A DNA stretch of 64,000 bases from assembly GCA_029718625.1 (NCBI GenBank), contig CM056380.1, positions 14,296,286 through 14,360,285 of the forward strand, given 5' to 3'. The DNA is from Synaphobranchus kaupii. Lineage: Eukaryota > Chordata > Actinopteri > Anguilliformes > Synaphobranchidae. The position numbers were made by a program, and so were the translations under genes. The notes beneath the pieces are model-generated. The model was not told where the DNA came from. It did no database searches and was given only the letters and a program-made list of their open reading frames with translations. This document shows positions 51,085 to 62,520 of the stretch, piece by piece (the first letter of the stretch is position 1; the number at the start of each line of letters is the position of its first letter).

Positions 51085-51443
51085 TTCAGATTTTTTCCCA
51101 TTTTCTCCCAATTTGGTAGCCAATTGAACCCCTATTCTAATTCAATTCCCCCCGTGTAGCAACCGCTAGAGAATCACTGCTGCACAACCCCGTCAGCCGG
51201 TAGTAGAACGGAGGTCGCCATGTCCTTATTCAGGGCGCGACTCCTCCAAGCCTGACCGTGATTCCAACTCGCCCGGGGCCGCGATATGCGCAGCGATTCT
51301 CTCCGAGAGCAGCCGCCAATTGCCGCTCCCACAGGGCACCGGCCATGCTCGGATCTGGCAGGACCGGGGCGCGAACCCCGATCCTCGGAGTACAACTGCT
51401 CCGACTGAAAGTCGGCGCTTCTACCGCTGTACTGCTGCAAGGC
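51085..51443 (-). mobile_element. tRNA-derived SINE
   Basis: On the - strand the head reads TACAGCGGTAGAAG (A-box-like, 51418-51431). An arm CCGACTTTCAGTCGG follows, whose 7-base loop would give anticodon UUC. Then comes GGTTCGCGCCC (B box, 51367-51377). These are internal RNA polymerase III promoter parts. A tRNA-unrelated body follows, and the tail runs into ACCAAATTGGGAGAAAATGGG and A-rich sequence near 51085. A long insertion in the variable region and no acceptor-stem pairing argue against a true tRNA gene. Confidence 0.75.
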
Positions 51444-51815
51444 CTTTTTCGTGAAGGGTTATTTTCTTTTTAAATTTTTGTAGTTTGCAATTGAGAGGAA
51501 GCATTTTAGCCTTGGTAATCCTCTGTAACATAGCGGCTTTTGACCTAGGCAGCACACCACTACTAACCTCCAAATAAGGACACGTTTATTTTCATGTTCA
51601 TTCATAAGCATTTAACGTTTACCCTTAGGCCTATAGGGCGAGTATCCGTAATTTCAGGGACTGCCGATTGTGTCACATGACCCATATCGAACGGCTCCAT
51701 CCCTAATTATATATTTTAATGTTTTAATAAACAAACTGGCAACTTCGGATAGGAAAAAATCAGTTTACAACCCACTATCCGTGCACTTCCGGATTTCGGC
51801 TTCAGGCACACCCCT
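51444..51815. other. Non-coding stretch
   Basis: Nothing recognised. The right end, GGCACACCCCTAATATAC, might be a worn hAT terminus. Confidence 0.35.
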
Positions 51816-51875
51816 AATATACAGTATATATACCTGGAGGTGATGCAATTATTATGAATACTGAATGTCCCTCTT
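51816..51875 (-). promoter_or_regulatory. Duplicate of the lyg TATA-box region
   Basis: About 60 bp, with ACAGTATATATACCTGGAGG and TGATGCAATTATTATGA, match 48919-48980 almost exactly apart from a 3-base gap. It lies 2.9 kb upstream of the lyg promoter in the same orientation. No lyg exon follows it, so it is an upstream alternative start, a remnant of a duplicated gene, or a repeat. Confidence 0.6.
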
Positions 51876-51995
51876 ATATTCAATAAGTTTGATTATAATA
51901 GTGTTGAAACCATAAATTCATAAAACTTGTGAAAAAATACGTACATAAGGTTTAACCTCTTGATTTAAACCCTGATCCATTTTCATTCTTCCACT

Positions 51996-52688
51996 TCCCT
52001 TGAATTATTTTGGCATGACTCACCCATTATCATGTAACTTCAAAACATGTCTGCGGCTTAACTACAATGAACAGTTTTTTATGGGGGACTTGAACTGGGA
52101 CTGGTTGGCTCCTGTCTCTGATCCTTTTAAAAGTTTTTGTGACTCTGCTCATCTGACACAATTCATTGAGTCGCCAACCAGACCTAATCCGAAACATCCA
52201 GATAAGTCGACACTCCTTGATTTGTTTTTTAACAAAGGCAGCTCACAATATAAAGCCACCGCTGTATTTGCAAATGACGTCAGCGATCACTGCGTAATTG
52301 CTGTGGTGAGAGATACAAAACTTCCAAAGCTGCAACCACGTAGTATAAGTAGGATCGATTTTAAATCTTTCTGTGAGAAAGCTTTTTTTATATGATTCAT
52401 ATTTTTGTGACTGGGCAAAAGTATGCCACATTCCGGACGCTGAGATGGCTTATTTTAAATTGTTATTCACAGAAATTACAAACAAGCATGCTCCCTTTTA
52501 GAAAATATAAAGTGAAAGGACGGGACAATACCTGGTTCACAGAGGAACTTGCTGATATCATTCATGAGTGAAACCTTACTTGGGCAACTTCAAGAAAATC
52601 GAAACATAACTTAGATTGGATACATTTTAGGTATCTGAGGAACAGATGCATCTCCCAAATACGTAAAACAAAGTCAGATTTTTATGTT
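51996..52688 (+). pseudogene. LINE endonuclease-domain fragment
   Basis: The frame to 52395 reads GDLNWDW, then LLDLFFNKG and DVSDHCVIAV. These are conserved blocks of the AP-type endonuclease of non-LTR retrotransposons (catalytic Asp-Asn and Ser-Asp-His). Frames after a shift near 52395 continue the linker (WFTEELADIIH, then RYLRNRCISQIR). It is 5' truncated and ends abruptly at TTAA 52689. An L2-like clade is my guess. Confidence 0.8.
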
Positions 52689-53815
52689 AACCCCTTGGCG
52701 CAGATGGCAAATTTCATCTATTTAGGGGGTGCTCTGTTTAAGGCTTTATAACTCCAGGTGTGAGCATCACATAAACTTGGTAAATGGCTTAAATGAAACA
52801 AGACAGGTGTACCATTTACAATACAAACTTAGATTTGTTTATTTTCATAAATTAAGTCAAAATAAAGTGCCACAAATGAAAAGAAACTTTGGAAAATAAA
52901 TTTTAAAAATAGTTTTTCTTTAGTTTGCTGAGAGCTACATAAGTGAAATCGGTAATATATATACATTTCCTGGATCATAAACTCCATGTCCACAAGTTTT
53001 GCAAAATCTGAGGATGATATGCAGAACTACTAAAGGTCTATGATGCAAAATATAGCAGTGTACCCTGTTGTCCATTAGTGTCCAAAACTATCCAAATGGC
53101 TAAATTGTGCTCTGCTGTAAATACATTTAAAAAAAGATATATTTAACTACAAATCAACAGTTTTGGCTCATAAAACTCACCTTTGCATAATTTCTAAGTG
53201 GGAATTACTATATTTTCATCATATAGGGGGGTAGATATCTATGGGTCCAAAACCCCTATGCAAGACAGGTCATAAAATGAATAACATTAGTTTCATATAG
53301 CAGATACATTTGCTCCTTCTGATGATGGCTTAAGATAAAAAAACATTGATATCACAGTGTTACATAAACCTAAATATGTTGCCTAATCATTCACTCTTGT
53401 ACCTCAATGAAACATCACTTGTCCCTGTACTCTACAGTATGTATACTTTTGTCCTGGGATTGCATTTTTTTTTATTATTTAAATTTTCCTATTCATAATG
53501 ACTCCAAGGACATTTTTACCTTAATCTACCACATATCAGTGCACAGTAAATTGGATTGAGCATTTGTCATGCCCTAAGAGACAAGTATATACGCCATAGC
53601 CTATATTATGTATGATAACATGAACATAAAATAGTATTCCACCATCTGCAAAATGCTGCCAAATGTTCTATCTTCAATGAACATTGGTAGCCTACATCAA
53701 AAATACATTTAACGATTGCACTACAGTATGTGAAATGCACTCAAAATGTGAAAATAACAATAGGGCTATCAAACATATTGGAAAGACTGTGCTCGAGTGG
53801 AAACACGAACGTACA
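52689..53815. mobile_element. Candidate piggyBac-like insertion within the LINE
   Basis: The LINE sequence stops at TTAACCCCTTGGCGC; TTAACCCTTT-like ends are typical of piggyBac elements. The right end was not found, so extent is uncertain. It is AT-rich with no long frame. The Tc1 element at 53816 may be inserted in it. Confidence 0.4.
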
Positions 53816-55448
53816 TACAGTCAAGCTGGAAAGTCTGCACACCCCTTTCACCTTCTCCACGTTTTATTACGTTACAGACTTATACTACAATAGATTGAGT
53901 TCATTTTTTGCCTCAAACATCTACACACAATAGCCAATAATGACAAAGTGAAAACAGGTTTTTAGAAAATATGAATTTTATTTTACTGACAAAAATAGGT
54001 TATTTAGGGGTTACATATCTGTACACACCCTTAGCCTAATACTTGGTTGCTGCACCTTTGGCAGCGATTACAGCTTCAAGGCGTCTTGGGAAAGAAGCTA
54101 CGAGCTTGGCACACTTGTTTCTGGACATTTTTGCCCATTCCTCTTGGCATATCTTTGCAAGCTCCATCAGGTTGGATGGGGAGCGTCGGTACACAGCCAT
54201 TTTCAGCTCTTTCCACAGATGTTCAATTGGATTCAGGTCTGGGCTCTGGCTGGGCCACTCAAGGACATGCACAGACTTTCTCCGGAGCCACTCCTTTGTT
54301 CTCTTGGCTGTGTGCTTCGGGTCGTTGTCATGTTGGAAGGTAAACCTTCACCCCAGTCTGAGGTCCAGAGCGCTCTGGAGCAGGTTTTCTTCAAGGATCT
54401 CGGTGTACTTAGCTGCATTCATCTTTCCCTCTATCAGGACAAGTCGCCCCGTTCCTGCTGCTGAAAAACATCCCCACATCATGATGCTGCCACCGCCATG
54501 CTTCACTGTAGAGATGGTATTAGCCAGGTGATGAGCGGTGCCTGGTTTCCTCCAGACGTGACGCTTGGTATTCAGGCCAAAAAGTAAAATTTTGGTTTCA
54601 TCAGACCAGAGAATCTTGATTCTCATGGTTTGAGAGTCCTCTAGGTGCCTTTTGGCAAACTCCAAGCGGGCTGTGATGTGCCTTTTACTAAGGAGGGGCT
54701 TCCGTCTGGCCACTCTACCATAAAGGCCTGATTGGTGGAGTGCTGCCTGGATGGTTGATCTTCTGAAAGGTTCTCCCATCTCCACAAGGATACGCTGGAG
54801 CTCTGTCAGAGTGACCCTCGGGTTCCTGCTCACCTCCCTGGCCAAGGCCCGTCTTCCCCGATTGCTCAGTTTGGCCGGGCGGCCAGGTCTAGGAAGATTC
54901 TTGGTGGTTCCAAACTTCTTCCATTTACGAATGATGGTGGCCACTGTGCTCTTTGGGACCTGTAAAGCTGCAGAGATTTTTCCGTACCCTTCTCCAGATC
55001 TATGCCTTGACACAATCCTGTTTCTGAGGTCTGCAGATAATTCCTTTGACCCAATGGCTTGGAGTTTGCTCTGACATGCACTGTCAACTGTGGGACCTTA
55101 TATAGGCAGGTGCTGGCAATCGCCAATCATGTCCAATCAATTGAATTTATCACAGGTGGACTCCAATTAAGTTGTAGAAACATCTCAAGCAGTATCAGTG
55201 GAAACAAAATACACCTCAGCTCACTTTTGGGTGTCATATGCACACTTGTGTACATATGATATTTTACATTTAGATTTTTAATAAATTAACACAAATGTCT
55301 AAAAACCTGTTTTCACTTTGTCATTATGGGCTATTTTGTGTAGAATTTTGAGACAAAAAATTTACTCAATCTATTGTAGAATATGTCTGTAACGTCGAAA
55401 AAAATGTGGAGAAGGTGAAAGGGGTGTACAGACTTTCCGGCTTGACTA
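53816..55448 (-). mobile_element. Tc1/mariner element, 1.63 kb, near full length
   Basis: TA flanks are at 53816-53817 and 55447-55448. Inverted ends of about 150 bp start CAGTCAAGCTGGAAAGTCTG on the left and, on the - strand, AGTCAAGCCGGAAAGTCTG on the right. Inner arms end near TTTTCACTTTGTCATTAT. The transposase occupies 54036-55055. Length, ends and protein all fit a complete Tc1 family member. Confidence 0.95.
54036..55055 (-). pseudogene. Tc1 transposase, two inactivating changes
   Basis: A single frame from 55055 to the stop at 54036 spans 339 codons, the usual Tc1 length. N-terminal helix-turn-helix: SGEGYGKISAALQVPKSTVA, then the GRPAKLS AT-hook-like block. Catalytic triad: Asp in ILWSDETK, Asp in [10 protein letters not shown], Glu in [11 protein letters not shown], matching DD34E. 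Two lesions are visible: the expected initiator is ATT (55055-55053), and one in-frame TGA lies at 54350-54348, in the position of a family Arg (a CGA to TGA change would explain it). No frameshift was seen. It is recent but inactive as written. Confidence 0.93.
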
Positions 55449-55473
55449 CAGCGAGACCAACGGCATTTTAGAC

Positions 55474-56951
55474 TAGTGATGTACAGTTCGCGAACAAATC
55501 GGTATTTTTAAACGACTCTTTATGCGGAGTCGTCTGAGTCGACTCGACAGTTTGAGGGAATCGCGCTTACCCACGGCTCTGGCTCTTAGCTCTGGCTCTT
55601 GACTCTGCCTGCTTTCTACTACAGCCGGAAGCCGGTGTCACTAGTTATAACCATAGACTGTAGCAGTAGTGATGCGCCCAACAAAATAGGTCGCACAAAT
55701 CTGTTTTATAATCATTTACGAATACATTATTATTTGATCTAACAATATTGCACATGTTTTTGTGAATTAGATAATCGCCCCAGCTCATTCCAAAGTGATT
55801 ATTAGGCTACTACTGCTAACGGTTAAAAGATGTAGGCTCCCTACAGTCGCCTACTACCCAACTCTCATCAGCACAAAATCAGCTCGACTCAGCGTCGTGA
55901 ACCGTGGCAATATCCCACGGTGACATAAAGCTCCTTTTGAGTTTTAATAGACAGCAAATGCAGCCTACACCATTAATAATAATAATCGGGTTTAGCCTAC
56001 TTAGCGTCGGATCAACCAGAAACATTGACAAAAGTATTCTGTTATATCTAATAATAGTCCGAGACGCCTACTTTTAATTACGAAATTATTAGGCTACATG
56101 TGGCTGTTTGCAACCGAATTGCAGCATAAAACAGAATTAATATGCGATTGTGTTCAGCAAATAGGCTGCTACTTATTTAAAGTGGTGGCATTTTTATTTT
56201 AGAACTCTTGACCAACAACAACAGTGAACAGATAAATACAATTTTGTATAATGGAATAAATAAATGGTTCAAATATCCTAAACATATTTTATGGTGTCCA
56301 AATAAATCTTTACCAAATCTATTTAAAAGTAATAAACGAAACACATACACACAGCCATCCATCCACCACATTTTCAGTATAGGCTACTGGATTCTAGGAT
56401 CTGATAAAAAAAAAAAGAAAAAAGATTTATATTTGCATAGACTAATAAAATAGCTACAGCCTATGCAAACATAACCATTCAATGTCTATTCTTACATGTA
56501 ATATGTAACGTTACAGTCAATGACAGACAGCGATATTTTACACTTCTGCTAGAATAACGGAGATGGGAAAGTCGTAGCCTAAATAAATGTAAACTGGATG
56601 CGATTGCAATGCAAACTAGCTTGAAAAGTAAGAGGAGTGAACAGAAAACACTGAGCATAGGCTATTAGAAAATGAGTATCAATCAAGTGATGTAGTCTGA
56701 ATAAAATATCAAAGCTGATTTACCAACTTCATTTGCTACCAAACTCTGCAGTCTGAAACAGCTTCAAAATCCAGCTCGTGCTGCTGGGAGGAAAAGATGC
56801 GGCTCGGGTAGCTTGAAAGAATCTAACAAACGAACGGTCGCCTACTGTATTAACTGGAAGTACCAAAACCTCGCGACTCCGATCCGACTCTTCAAACCGA
56901 ATGGTACGGAACGAGCTGACTCAGAAAAATGAGCCGAACTGCCCATCACTA
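55474..56951. mobile_element. Non-autonomous hAT element, 1478 bp
   Basis: Ends are TAGTGATGTACAGTTCG and CGAACTGCCCATCACTA. The 8-bp flanks TTTTAGAC (55466-55473) and TTTTATAC (56952-56959) match at 7 of 8. Inside both ends are repeats of GAGTCG and GGCTCT type. No transposase frame was seen. It starts 25 bp after the Tc1 element ends. Confidence 0.87.
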
Positions 56952-57779
56952 TTTTATACGCAAAAATACTTACATATCGGAAAAGGGAAACTCCCCTCCC
57001 TAATGCGTCTTTTATAGAGCTTGCGTAATACTAGACCGTTAAAACGAAAACTGCCATTACGCTGGGCTGTAGTAAATTATTCAAAGCACCCAAAAAGACA
57101 TGGTATATACCGTTGCTAAGGTATAAGCCGACAATTAAACCAGAATGAACTGTAATGAATGAGACAGGCTTACAGGGCATGGGGGTATTATGCATCGACG
57201 TTTCAGATACTGTAATAGCGGTATAAAGTGTTGTATATTTCTCAAACCGATTGTACCAGACAATAAATGACCACTGAATTTTGAAAGGAACATCTCGATG
57301 TGTAAAACCAATGGTAGGATTGTATATTTATTTCATATTTAGTAGCATATATTGCTAGTAGAATACATGGTAGAATGAGACAGTACTTTCACTGTTTATT
57401 TTGCATTTGAGTGAGCAGGGCTTTTCACGGCTTTTCTGGCATACGATCAGGCTATTGTTGAGTTTATCTCGCTGCTATGACGTTATTGTAATTTTATATG
57501 ATGAATAAATATATTTATGAACTCAAACATAGACGCTATTGTCCACTATGTCACGCATGGGTAGGTATAGACTAGGTGGGGGTTGCTTGTTAAATGGACT
57601 TGCTACGGGGAAAGCGACACTTAGAAACTCCGTATTTGGCAGAAATCGTCACGAACCGTCTACCAATAAATTTAAAACACAGAGTTTGTGATTTCCAAAA
57701 ATAGTTTGGCTGCAGTAGCAACGAATGTCTCAGTTGAGCAAAAAGGTTCCGCCGGCGTTACCTTCTAGCTACGCAAAGG
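56952..57779. other. Non-coding stretch
   Basis: AT-rich; nothing recognised. Confidence 0.4.
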
Positions 57780-57960
57780 TGTTAAAGAGATGTTGGGGAA
57801 GCTACTTTGAGATGGTAGCTTGCCAAGCTACAAGCTACGCATGATTTAAAGTAGCTAAGCTACAGCAAAGCTACCATTTTGAGGAAAGTAGCAAGCTACA
57901 CTACAAGCTACTAAGAAAAAGTAGCTAACTACATTGAAGCTGCTTCATCAAATTTGATAA
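57780..57960. repeat. AGCTAC-rich repeat
   Basis: GTAGCT and AGCTAC occur about a dozen times in 180 bp, in both orientations. It starts near GGGGAAGCTACTTTGAGATG. It resembles the subterminal part of a fish DNA element; boundaries are unclear. Confidence 0.6.
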
Positions 57961-58202
57961 GGAAAATCAACTGTGATGAAATCTTCTGTTGTAGGTACTT
58001 TATAGCATAAAAATTTTAATTTAACAATAATAGTTTAAAAGAAAAAAAAAAATTTGTGAACCATTCTTAGCCCACCTTAATGATCAATGAAGTAGGTAAA
58101 GTTTACCGCTATAAGTGCGTAGACCTTATTATATCTACTTTGTGTTGCATAGGAAGTGATCCGCACACATAGGTGGCTGCAATCTCAGTTTATTATCCCA
58201 CT

Positions 58203-58262
58203 GTAAGGGGTCGGGTACGGAGGACCAAACGCGACAGAGGAATTCTAAAAGCTATCCCAGTA
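58203..58262. mobile_element. Fragment of the same LTR family as 13701-14563
   Basis: TGTAAGGGGTCGGGTACGGA, then GGACCAAACGCGACAGAGG, matches the first 40 bp of the solo LTR, then diverges. Only the 5' end is present, directly before the LINE fragment. Confidence 0.65.
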
Positions 58263-59410
58263 GAGTTTCTGCAGTTTGATGGTTTATTTTCTAGCCACCT
58301 GAGTATTCAAAATGGTGTCCCACAAGGGTCCATATTAGGTCCCATTTTATTTACAATTTATATCAATGATCTATGTTGTCATGTTAAGAATATAAAGTAA
58401 AATTTTTATGCGGACGATACTATAACGTACAGTTCTGCCTCATCTATAGCAAGTGCAATGAGGGAATTGCAGTTAGCTTTTAATGTTGTACAGAGAAATC
58501 TTTGTGATTTAAGCCTTTTACTAAATGTTAATAAGACTAAAATGATGTGCTTCTCTAGATCTAATCAGGCAGGTATTGGAGATCACAGGATTGTTACCTT
58601 AAATAATAGGTTGATTGAACAAGTTTAAACTTACAAATACCTGGGTTTTCTCCTGGATGAAAATCTTTCTTTAAAACATCATATTGAAGGTCTTACAAAA
58701 AAACTCAGGGTAAAGTTGGGTTTCTATTATAAAAACAAATCATGTCTCTCTTTTAGTGCAAGGAAACAATTAGTTTGAGTGATGTTTTTAACTGTGATTG
58801 ATTATGGTGATATTTTATATATGCATGCAAATTTATCTGCTTTGAAAATGTTAGACTCAGTATACCATGCAGCCTTACAATTTATCTCAGATTCAAGTTT
58901 TCGTACACACCACTGCAATTTGGTTTGTCATGCTTATTCAACCGTAGAATGGAACACTGGTACTTTTTTCTTTATAAGGCCATTTCCCACCATATGTATG
59001 TTTCCTACTGATTCTCCAAACTATCAATAGGTTCAACCTTCGATCATGGGGTCAAATCAAGTATGTCATTCCAAGAATCCACACTGTGTTTGGTTAAGTA
59101 GTTGCACTGGATTTTAAGTCTTTGCACCCTCATCCTGGTGTGAGCTGCAATATCATCATTAAACTAGACTATTTTATTACCATGGAAGATTATAAAAACA
59201 AAATTAAGGGCTACTTAGTCACTGAATGTACATGTTTTGCAAAATAGTACACGGAACACTAAAATCATTGTAGAATGAATTGTGCTGTCTGTTTTAAGTG
59301 TCATGTCGTGTTTTTATGGGAGACTTTTTGTGCTGCTGTCCTGGCCAGGACTCCCTTGTAAAAGAGATTTGAATCTCAATGGGAACTATTCCTGATAAAA
59401 TAAAAGTTAA
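58263..59410 (+). pseudogene. LINE reverse-transcriptase fragment with 3' tail
   Basis: [20 protein letters not shown] (58308-58367) and, one frame over, FYADDT near 58408 are the reverse-transcriptase fingers and catalytic motifs. Stops and shifts break the frame afterwards. The 3' end has TTGTAAAAGAGATTTGAATC, then CTCAATGGGAACTATTCCTG and an AAATAAAAG-type tail near 59395-59425. That 3' end is one I recall from L2-like fish LINEs. It may be the other half of the fragment at 51996-52688. Confidence 0.85.
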
Positions 59411-60128
59411 TAAAAAATAAAAACATTGATACCTGCTCTCCCTATTGAAATATAACAATAATACTTCAAGGAGTGTCTATACATTTTGATAGCCCTCATC
59501 AACAGGTAATTACTTCTTTCCAGATAGCTATCCCACAATACCTTGCATATGAATGCTCGGAGGAAAAATGGCTGGCTCTCTCTTTTGTCTGCCCCCAAAC
59601 TAATTTGCATCTGAATCTTGGAGGACTAATGGCATATTAAATGTGGAATTTGCCAATACCCTCCCCCGTCATGTGACTGTTTCTCCCACTTCCCGCAACT
59701 ACGAAAAGGCTGTGAGTTGGTTAGAGGACAGAAATGTGAAGCGGAGTACCAGTTCCTTTATGACCTGGCGGCGCTTGCTCCATTTCCCCGGGAAACTAGG
59801 CTGAGATGTTCCGGGAGAAATTGATCTCAGTGGTAAAAAGTGGAGGATTTTTATAATAATTTTAACTTCTACCTTGAGAATCCATCCTCTTGAGCATAAA
59901 TGGGCCAATGAAAATCAGGTCACACACAATGTGTAAATGAAAACCAAATAAATAATGTCAAGACAAAGGCCTTGTAAGAAATATATGTCTCTGATGCCAT
60001 TATGTCTGCTGGCCACATATTCTCCGGATCTTATACAATACAGTTGGTACACATTGACTAATAGTAAATTGGCAACCGGGGAACTACTCAAGACAAAAGG
60101 CGTGCTAATTCAATCAGCTGGATGACCA
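59411..60128. other. Non-coding stretch
   Basis: Nothing recognised. Confidence 0.4.
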
Positions 60129-60320
60129 GTAGAGTATTCTGGGGGCAATTGTAACAGGGGGCAATTGCAACACCATAAAATTGCACCAATCTGAAACAAG
60201 TGAGAGCTGAGATTCTATCCAGCAAGCTAGCAAGTTTAATGTGTTCAGGGTTGGGGGCAATTGTAACAAAAAATTGTGTTACAATTGACCCCTGTTACAA
60301 TTGCCCCCAGAATACTCTAC
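60129..60320. repeat. 192-bp element with perfect 32-bp inverted ends
   Basis: 60129-60160 and 60289-60320 are exact reverse complements; the left arm starts GTAGAGTATTCTGGGGGC. Inside, GGGGCAATTGTAACA and TGTTACAATTG words recur in both orientations. It has no coding capacity and looks like a young MITE. The flank does not give a clear duplication. Confidence 0.88.
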
Positions 60321-60829
60321 ACTATGGCCTAATTCAGAGGGCTCACAGATTCACTCCGTCCTGTGTATTGGGTCTCGCTTACCAGTCTTGATCACATGTC
60401 TAAAAAGAAGGCAATGGAGAGAATCGGGGTTCAGTCTGACTCTACTGAATCCAAAATGCCGTTTGTGTGCGTTAATTACTTTTTTTTTTAACAATTAAAA
60501 ACAAAAATAAATATTTTTCATCTTGACAAACATAATTTTGTGTATTCAAGCATTAAAACTAACAACCGAGTTGGTGAGAAATGAGTGAAATGCTTGCATT
60601 TACTTTTAAGTCAAAGTTAAAGACAAAATGTTGATTGATATACAGGGTTCAAGGTTCAATACGATCTCCACAGTAATTGGCACAAACGGCTCCCCTTGTC
60701 GTTGAACAATACGTGCTGAGATACGTCAGGTGACTGTGCTCATTTTGAAACATTCAATCTCTGTGTTGTTGAGAAAATTGCTCAAGAGAGAACCTGTTCC
60801 AGGTCCCTGCAGTCATGGAGGAAAATAGC
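60321..60829. other. Non-coding stretch
   Basis: Nothing recognised. Confidence 0.4.
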
Positions 60830-60832
60830 CTG

Positions 60833-60952
60833 CGCCTTTAAATGGGCCCAGCATTCATATGAAGCACACCGGCCCTTTAAATGGGCCCAGCATTCATATG
60901 AAGCACACCGGGCCTTTAAATGGGCCCAGCGTTCATATGAAGCACACCGGTT
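60833..60952. repeat. 42-bp tandem repeat, three copies
   Basis: Near-identical units carry CCTTTAAATGGGCCCAGC, then ATTCATATGAAGCACACCGG. Each includes two short palindromes, TTTAAA-GGGCCC and CATATG. Confidence 0.93.
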
Positions 60953-61925
60953 GCATTTTTATTATTAAACCATTTATCAAGAGCGCAAAACGTACCGATC
61001 TCATGGTGTAGGTGACGCGGGTGGAGGAATTCAATTTACCCCTTTGCCTTCCACAGAGAAAACTGCCCAGAACTAAACACACACACACACACACAAAACC
61101 ATTAAACGGGAATGACGATATATCATAAAAATGTACACACTCTTCTCACGCTTACAACAATGTGTAATACTGCACTGGCAGACAAAGATTTACTCGCAAT
61201 GCTGGCCTTGAGTCCCAGGTTGCTGGGAGTTGTTGGATATTACAGTGAACAAAATGTGACTGGAATTCTATCTGAATCACCGGTCCAACCCGGTAAGTGG
61301 TCTGTCTGTCTAGCTGTCGGCGTCTGTCCGAATTTATCGCCTCCATGTGTTCCACTGTTGCCCTTTGGTTCTCTAAGGTCCTCTGGCAGGCTGGATAATA
61401 TGAACACATTTACTCACATACATACCTTCATATGTTATGATCACGTTACCATACACCTTACAGCATGGATATAAAAATCAGTTACAAAATGTGTTGGTGA
61501 TAGGCTGCTGAATTATACTCGTACTGTAGTCTTGTAAATTATACACGTGAACTGAGCCAAAGATATAAACAAACATTTTTAAGTAGTTGCATTGAATATT
61601 AAATTACATTATAATTTTATTTTACAATCCCATGTCCGTATGTCTTCCACATGCTGGGTCATATCAGAGTTGACATATTCTCAATACTCCATACTTTCAA
61701 AAACCTTTAAACAAATAAAAAAGTTATTTTTGTGTTATTTTGTCAAAAATGAGGTTATAGTGTGGTTTAGCAGCTTGTCTTAGTAAGCATAGGCTACACA
61801 GCTGAACTGCTAAAAGGCTAAACTAGCAGAGTGCTTTTCCACTTGAATAAAGTTATTCTGTTTTGCAGATTTCTGTATTTGCGCACTTAAATGTATCAAG
61901 AACTCTCCACTCATCATCGAGTTTG
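60953..61925. other. Non-coding stretch with an AC microsatellite
   Basis: A (AC)n run lies near 61078-61096. A donor-like CCCG|GTAAGT near 61291 follows an open stretch from 61112, but no protein family is recognisable, so I call no gene. Confidence 0.4.
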
Positions 61926-61929
61926 CTAA

Positions 61930-62520
61930 TATTTTTGAGTACAGTCTCAAAAAGGGTCAACTGTTAATCAAGCTTGCTGATATCCCCCGGAGTACTGTGA
62001 TCTACTGTAGATCAAGCTTGCTGATATCCCCCGGAGTACTGTGATCTACTGTAGATCAAGCTTGCTGATATCCCCCGGAGTACTGTGATCTACTGTAGAT
62101 CAAGCTTGCTGATATCCCCCGGAGTACTGTGATCTACTGTAGATCAAGCTTGCTGATATCCCCCGGAGTACTGTGATCTACTGTAGATCAAGCTTGCTGA
62201 TATCCCCCGGAGTACTGTGATCTACTGTAATCAAACTTGCTGATATCCCCCGGAGTACTGTGATCTACTGTAGATCAAGCTTGCTGATATCCCCCGGAGT
62301 ACTGTGATCTACTGTAGATCAAGCTTGCTGATATCCCCCGGAGTACTGTGATCTACTGTAGATCAAGCTTGCTGATATCCCCCGGAGTACTGTGATCTAC
62401 TGTAATCAAACTTGCTGATACCTCCTGGAGTGCTATGATCCACTGCAGATCAAGCTTGTTGATCCTCTCCCAAGTAATATTGCATGAATGGTCCACTGTA
62501 GATGCAGCTTGCTGATCTGT
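61930..62520. repeat. 44-bp minisatellite, ten good copies plus degenerate edges
   Basis: The unit carries GATATCCCCCGGAGTACTGT and GATCTACTGTAGATCAAGC. Copies six and ten share a one-base-shorter variant, TGTAATCAAACTTGC, so a block of four units (about 175 bp) has been duplicated. TCTACTGTAGA is a palindrome within the unit. Degenerate copies flank it on both sides. Confidence 0.96.

Noticed and set aside
51364..51435. A tRNA gene with anticodon UUC
   Set aside because: The acceptor stem does not pair and the variable region is far too long; it is the head of a SINE.
61112..61474. A possible exon ending in a GTAAGT donor
   Set aside because: The peptide resembles nothing I know and no partner exon is nearby.
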